Assembly: GCF_047219225.1 (NCBI RefSeq)
Contig: NZ_CP178208.1
Location: 1,550,001 to 1,614,000 of the forward strand
Source of the DNA: IMCC45349 sp047219225
Lineage (GTDB): Bacteria; Bacteroidota; Bacteroidia; Flavobacteriales; Flavobacteriaceae
Length of the DNA: 64,000 bases
Direction: 5' to 3'
Both the position numbers and the translations under genes were made by a program. The notes under the pieces were generated by a model. That model was not told the origin of the DNA. It made no database searches and saw nothing but the letters and a program-made list of their open reading frames with translations. Of the stretch, positions 60,859 through 64,000 are shown piece by piece; the first letter of the stretch is position 1; the number at the start of each line of letters is the position of its first letter.

Positions 60859-62637
60859 ATGGAGAACAAAATAGCAACTAACCAAGCCCCAAAGACATCG
60901 GAAAAAGACCTACTAGTTCAAGCAAGAAAAGCAGCTTTACAAACTGAAACTTCTGAGCAACCAGAAATTAAATGGTTAACAGAAAATAGTCGTAAGTTTT
61001 TAGAGTCTGGTTATTTAACAGAAGGTGTAACACCAGAAGGACGTATTAGAGAGATTGCAGAAAACGCTGAAAAAATCTTGAAGATTGATGGATATGCAGA
61101 TAAGTTTTACAACTATATGGCAGAAGGATATTTTTCATTAGCTTCTCCAGTATGGTCAAACTTTGGTAAGCAAAGAGGATTACCTATTAGTTGTTTTGGA
61201 TCACATATTGCTGATGACATGGGAGATATTTTATTCTCACAATCAGAAGTAGGAATGATGTCAAAACTTGGTGGTGGAACTTCTGGATATTTCGGAAAAC
61301 TACGTCATAGAGGTGCTCCTGTAAAAAATAACGGAAAGTCTTCTGGTTCTGTACACATCATGCAATTATTTGAAAAAATGGTAGATGTTGTAAGTCAAGG
61401 ATCTGTACGTAGAGGACGTTTTTCACCATACTTACCAATTGATCATCCAGATGTAAAAGAGTTTTTAGAAATAGGAACTGAAGGAAACCCAATTCAAGAG
61501 TTAACACATGGTGTAACAGTGAGTAACAAGTGGATGGAAGAAATGCGTGATGGTGATGTAGAAAAGCGTAGTATTTGGGCAAAAGTATTACAGTCTCGTT
61601 CTGAAATTGGATATCCATATATCTTATTCAGAGACAATGCTAATAATAATGCAGCAGATGTTTACCAAGACAAAAAGATGGAGATTTATGCAAGTAACTT
61701 GTGTACAGAAATCATGTTACCATCTAACGACGATTGGTCTTTTGTTTGTTGTTTATCATCTATTAACTTATTACACTACGATAAGTGGAAAGATACAGAT
61801 GCAGTAGAAACGCTAACATACTTCTTAGATGCTGTAATGGAAGAGTTTATTACAAAGTTAGAAGTATATAGAGACTCTACAGATCGTGACGATATGCTAA
61901 CGTTTAAGTTCATGGAAAAGGCTTATAACTTTGCTAAAGAAAACAGAGCATTAGGTTTAGGAGCTTTAGGATGGCACTCGTTATTACAATCAAAAATGTT
62001 ATCGTTTGATAGTCAAGAAGCATTTAACTTAAACTATGAAATCTTTAAGACAATTAAAGACAAGTCTTATAAAGCATCAGAAGAGTTAGCAAAATTATAT
62101 GGAGAGCCAAAAGTATTAGAAGGTTATGGACGTAGAAACACTACCTTAAATGCTATTGCACCAACAACATCTTCAGCATTTATTTTAGGACAAGTATCCC
62201 AAGGTATTGAGCCAATTTGGTCTAACATTTATGTAAAAGATATTGCTAAGATTAAAACAACAATTAAAAACTCTTTCTTAGAGCAATTACTAGAAGAAAA
62301 AGGGGAAAATACTACTGAAGTATGGCGTAGTATTAGAGATATGGATGGATCTGTACAACATTTAGAGTTCTTAACAGAGCACGAAAAGAATGTATTTAAA
62401 ACCTATCCAGAAATTGACCAATTAGATGTTGTATATCAAGCGGCAAGCAGACAAGCACATATAGATCAAGGACAATCTATTAATGTGATGGTGCATCCAG
62501 ATATGCCAACAAAAGATTTAAATAACATATACATGACTGCTTGGAAAATGGGCGTAAAGTCTATGTATTACCAACACAGTATGAATGCTGCTCAAAAATT
62601 CAAACAGAAAAAAGAGTGTACTAGCTGTGAAGGATAA
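60859..62637 (+). CDS. nrdA: Ribonucleotide reductase catalytic subunit without ATP-cone
   Basis: A 592-residue class I catalytic subunit. Redox and catalytic residues visible are Cys112 (ISCFGS), the N-L-C-T-E block with Asn280, Cys282 and Glu284, Cys297/Cys298 in SFVCCLSS, the Tyr-Tyr pair in SMYYQHS, and C-terminal Cys587 and Cys590 (CTSC). The N-terminal ATP-cone is absent; the overall activity switch is on NrdB instead. The protein is shorter than the roughly 760 residues of E. coli NrdA, as expected for this subclass. Confidence 0.93.
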   Translation: MENKIATNQAPKTSEKDLLVQARKAALQTETSEQPEIKWLTENSRKFLESGYLTEGVTPEGRIREIAENAEKILKIDGYADKFYNYMAEGYFSLASPVWSNFGKQRGLPISCFGSHIADDMGDILFSQSEVGMMSKLGGGTSGYFGKLRHRGAPVKNNGKSSGSVHIMQLFEKMVDVVSQGSVRRGRFSPYLPIDHPDVKEFLEIGTEGNPIQELTHGVTVSNKWMEEMRDGDVEKRSIWAKVLQSRSEIGYPYILFRDNANNNAADVYQDKKMEIYASNLCTEIMLPSNDDWSFVCCLSSINLLHYDKWKDTDAVETLTYFLDAVMEEFITKLEVYRDSTDRDDMLTFKFMEKAYNFAKENRALGLGALGWHSLLQSKMLSFDSQEAFNLNYEIFKTIKDKSYKASEELAKLYGEPKVLEGYGRRNTTLNAIAPTTSSAFILGQVSQGIEPIWSNIYVKDIAKIKTTIKNSFLEQLLEEKGENTTEVWRSIRDMDGSVQHLEFLTEHEKNVFKTYPEIDQLDVVYQAASRQAHIDQGQSINVMVHPDMPTKDLNNIYMTAWKMGVKSMYYQHSMNAAQKFKQKKECTSCEG

Positions 62638-62683
62638 ACCAAACATTAGGTAAAAAGTATCCTAATTTTAAATTAAGTGTTAT

Positions 62684-62712
62684 AAAAAACCATCTCGAAA
62701 GAGATGGTTTTT
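62684..62712 (+). terminator. nrdA terminator, first of an inverted pair
   Basis: Hairpin AACCATCTC / GAGATGGTT with GAAA loop between A- and T-runs. A 27-bp stretch of it (62684-62710) is the exact reverse complement of 63716-63742. Confidence 0.8.
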
Positions 62713-63039
62713 ATGAGTATAGTTGAATAATTAAAATGTAATTAGAGATAAATAAAAACATAAAAAAAAGGCACATTTGTGGAAATATGCCTCTTGATAA
62801 TTCTTTTCGCCTTTAAAATTTGCTTTCTGACCGCCAATTTTTTTGAAAGGAATAATAGCAGAAACTGAGACTTCTCATCTCCTGTTTCATTTTTCAAATA
62901 AACGAAATTAGAGTCTTTCTGCCAAGTAAAATATTTCCATTTGAGAGCCTTGGGCACCAAACAGCACAGTATGATTGGTGTTGGTGAATAAGGTTTATTT
63001 ATTAACAGGTGTTAGTAACACCTAAATACAAATAAAAAG
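62713..63039. other. Intergenic region before the 223-aa gene
   Basis: No supported gene. A 72-codon frame on the minus strand (62742-62960) is basic and low in complexity and has no recognised relative. The region holds the 17-bp palindrome at 63007-63023 near its end. Confidence 0.5.
63007..63023. promoter_or_regulatory. 17-bp palindrome just before the 223-aa gene
   Basis: AGGTGTTAGTAACACCT is a perfect palindrome around a central G and ends 16 bp before the start codon. It could be an operator for autoregulation or a leader hairpin. Confidence 0.5.
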
Positions 63040-63711
63040 ATGGAATATAAAATTTCTATTAATCAGTTAGCGGATTTTTCAAATGCAACTGAGTCAAAAA
63101 AAAAGAGAATTTTAAAGCAACAAAAAAAGCCTAACCCTTTTTTAATACCTTGGTACCAGTTAGCCAAATCTAGAATCAAAAAAGTAATAGTTACAAATGG
63201 TGATTTAAAACCTATAGAGTTAGGAATTGAAGAATTAAAATCAAGAATTCCTAAAAATCAAAGACAATCTATAGATAAACAAGTTTCAATTGAGGCTTTA
63301 AGGTTATTTAAAGAGGTTAGATTGCCTCAAATGTTAAAGGATTTCTCTTACGAAATAGTTAAGAAAGGGAAAATTAAATCTATATATATGAATGGAGTAG
63401 AAGTTATTATTTCTCCAGATGTTATTTATAGAGTCGAAATTAATGGGAGAAAATTTTTGGGAGGAGTTAAACTTCATGTTGCAAAGGGTAATATCTTTGA
63501 CAATAAACAATTAAGGTATATATCAACTTTAATTTATAAGTATTTAAATGAAGTTATTGCACAGAAAGATGAAGAAGTGTTAAAAGATCTTTGTTTATCT
63601 TTAGATGTTTTTGGACAAAGAGTTATTTCTGCACCAAATAATATTCAGAAATCCTTACATGATATTAATAGATATTGTGATGAAATAAAGACACTGTGGA
63701 GTGTTGCTTAG
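63040..63711 (+). CDS. Hypothetical protein, possibly PD-(D/E)XK-like fold
   Basis: A 223-residue soluble protein. Residues 105-220 contain a run of strands with YMNGVEVIISPDVIYRVE, then GGVKLHVAKGN and LCLSLDVFGQRVISAP and a C-terminal helix. The Asp...Val-Glu...Lys arrangement recalls PD-(D/E)XK folds, but no full motif is confirmed. I have an impression of a widespread family of unknown role. It is a single gene between two inverted terminators, with a palindrome at its start, like a one-gene cassette. Confidence 0.6.
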   Translation: MEYKISINQLADFSNATESKKKRILKQQKKPNPFLIPWYQLAKSRIKKVIVTNGDLKPIELGIEELKSRIPKNQRQSIDKQVSIEALRLFKEVRLPQMLKDFSYEIVKKGKIKSIYMNGVEVIISPDVIYRVEINGRKFLGGVKLHVAKGNIFDNKQLRYISTLIYKYLNEVIAQKDEEVLKDLCLSLDVFGQRVISAPNNIQKSLHDINRYCDEIKTLWSVA

Positions 63712-63715
63712 TTAT

Positions 63716-63743
63716 AAACCATCTCTTTCGAGATGGTTTTTTT
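63716..63743 (+). terminator. Terminator after the 223-aa gene, second of an inverted pair
   Basis: Hairpin AACCATCTC / GAGATGGTT with loop TTTC followed by seven T. Reverse complement of the nrdA terminator, so the two copies are inverted relative to one another. Confidence 0.8.
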
Positions 63744-63782
63744 ATTTAAGAAGAAAAAGTATATTTATAAAAAAAATCTTAC

Positions 63783-64000
63783 ATGCAACAAACTACATTT
63801 ACTGTAACTCCAGATTTATACTCAAGCAAAGGAAAACGTTTCGCCAATTACATTGTAGATTATGTTATACAAATGGTATTAGGAATGGTATTAGGGATTT
63901 TAATAGCATTTCATGCAGAATGGTCAGAAAGCTATTATTTATATGACATGGTTATTGAAGATGAAAGCAGACTATCTGATTACATTTTTGGTATTGTATT
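63783..64000 (+). CDS. RDD family membrane protein (3' end outside window)
   Basis: The first 72 codons of a membrane protein starting MQQTTFTVTPDLYSSKGKRF. The FANYIVDYVIQMVLGMVLGI segment matches the RDD family, which has the Arg-Asp-Asp-type residues at the first membrane segment (here RFANYIVDYV). The family includes ion exchangers and unknowns. The frame continues past the window edge. Confidence 0.7.
   Translation, partial: MQQTTFTVTPDLYSSKGKRFANYIVDYVIQMVLGMVLGILIAFHAEWSESYYLYDMVIEDESRLSDYIFGIV

Noticed and set aside
62742..62960. Minus-strand 72-codon frame after nrdA
   Set aside because: Basic, low-complexity composition, no recognised relative, and located in a region of poor coding character; not called as a gene.
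1..64000. CRISPR array or insertion sequence
   Set aside because: No regular long direct repeats with spacers, no cas gene, and no transposase with terminal inverted repeats were seen.

Overview
The window is low-GC chromosomal DNA (about one third G+C by eye) from a member of the phylum Bacteroidota, most likely the family Flavobacteriaceae. Supporting signs are: TAnnTTTG-type promoter boxes; a tyrosine integrase of the Bacteroidota type; DUF3871 and DUF3109 proteins; a ribonucleotide reductase whose ATP-cone sits on the radical subunit (described from Leeuwenhoekiella); and a two-component pair with a LytTR regulator and a TPR-bearing kinase. The species cannot be named from the sequence.

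Layout. (1) 1-1724: end of a deoxyhypusine-synthase-family gene, a small hypothetical gene and a VOC/glyoxalase-fold gene. (2) 1749-24411: an integrated genomic island bounded by a 30-bp direct repeat (one mismatch) of the 3' end of tRNA-Asn. It carries an integrase, excisionase-like regulators, a HEPN-like protein, a probable replication module (a divergent family-A-like polymerase palm, a RecA-like ATPase, DUF3871), a large DNA phosphorothioation defence locus, and right-end genes for an SSB-like protein, GIY-YIG, RadC/JAB, an XRE regulator, a membrane protein and a lipoprotein. No relaxase or conjugation gene is present. (3) 24481-41151: methyltransferase, secreted truncated globin, a periplasmic nitrate reductase operon (napD-napA-napB-tetraheme-NrfC-like-NrfD-like), a complete molybdenum cofactor operon (moeA to moaA) divergent from it, and an ADP-forming acyl-CoA synthetase. 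(4) 41406-58688: DsbD-like transporter, HupE/UreJ, a glycosyltransferase/RND/SGNH set next to carbamoyltransferase-DUF5989-SxtJ, dCMP deaminase, S41 protease, MarC, DUF3109 and a histidine kinase/LytTR pair. (5) 58689-64000: a structured 0.9-kb intergenic region, nrdB-nrdA, a one-gene cassette between inverted terminators, and the start of an RDD gene.

The most interesting content is the phosphorothioation locus at 7996-21025. It is two convergent operons meeting 2 bp apart. The rightward operon is sspB(DUF4007)-sspC(ATPase)-sspD(PAPS-reductase-like)-membrane protein-nucleoside-deoxyribosyltransferase-like. The leftward operon is sspA(cysteine desulfurase)-PLD/DEAH helicase-77 aa protein-DndD-like SMC ATPase-173 aa protein-131 aa protein resembling a modified-DNA reader domain. 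The core would place sulfur in the DNA backbone and the other genes would act on unmodified invader DNA. The coupling of the desulfurase to the helicase operon and the deoxyribosyltransferase/membrane pair are the parts I do not recognise from described systems.

The nitrate reductase and cofactor operons look co-regulated: one 16-bp palindrome lies at nearly the same distance from candidate -7 boxes on both sides, as expected for a CRP/FNR-type activator serving both promoters. Molybdenum cofactor made by the Moa/Moe proteins would be inserted into NapA.
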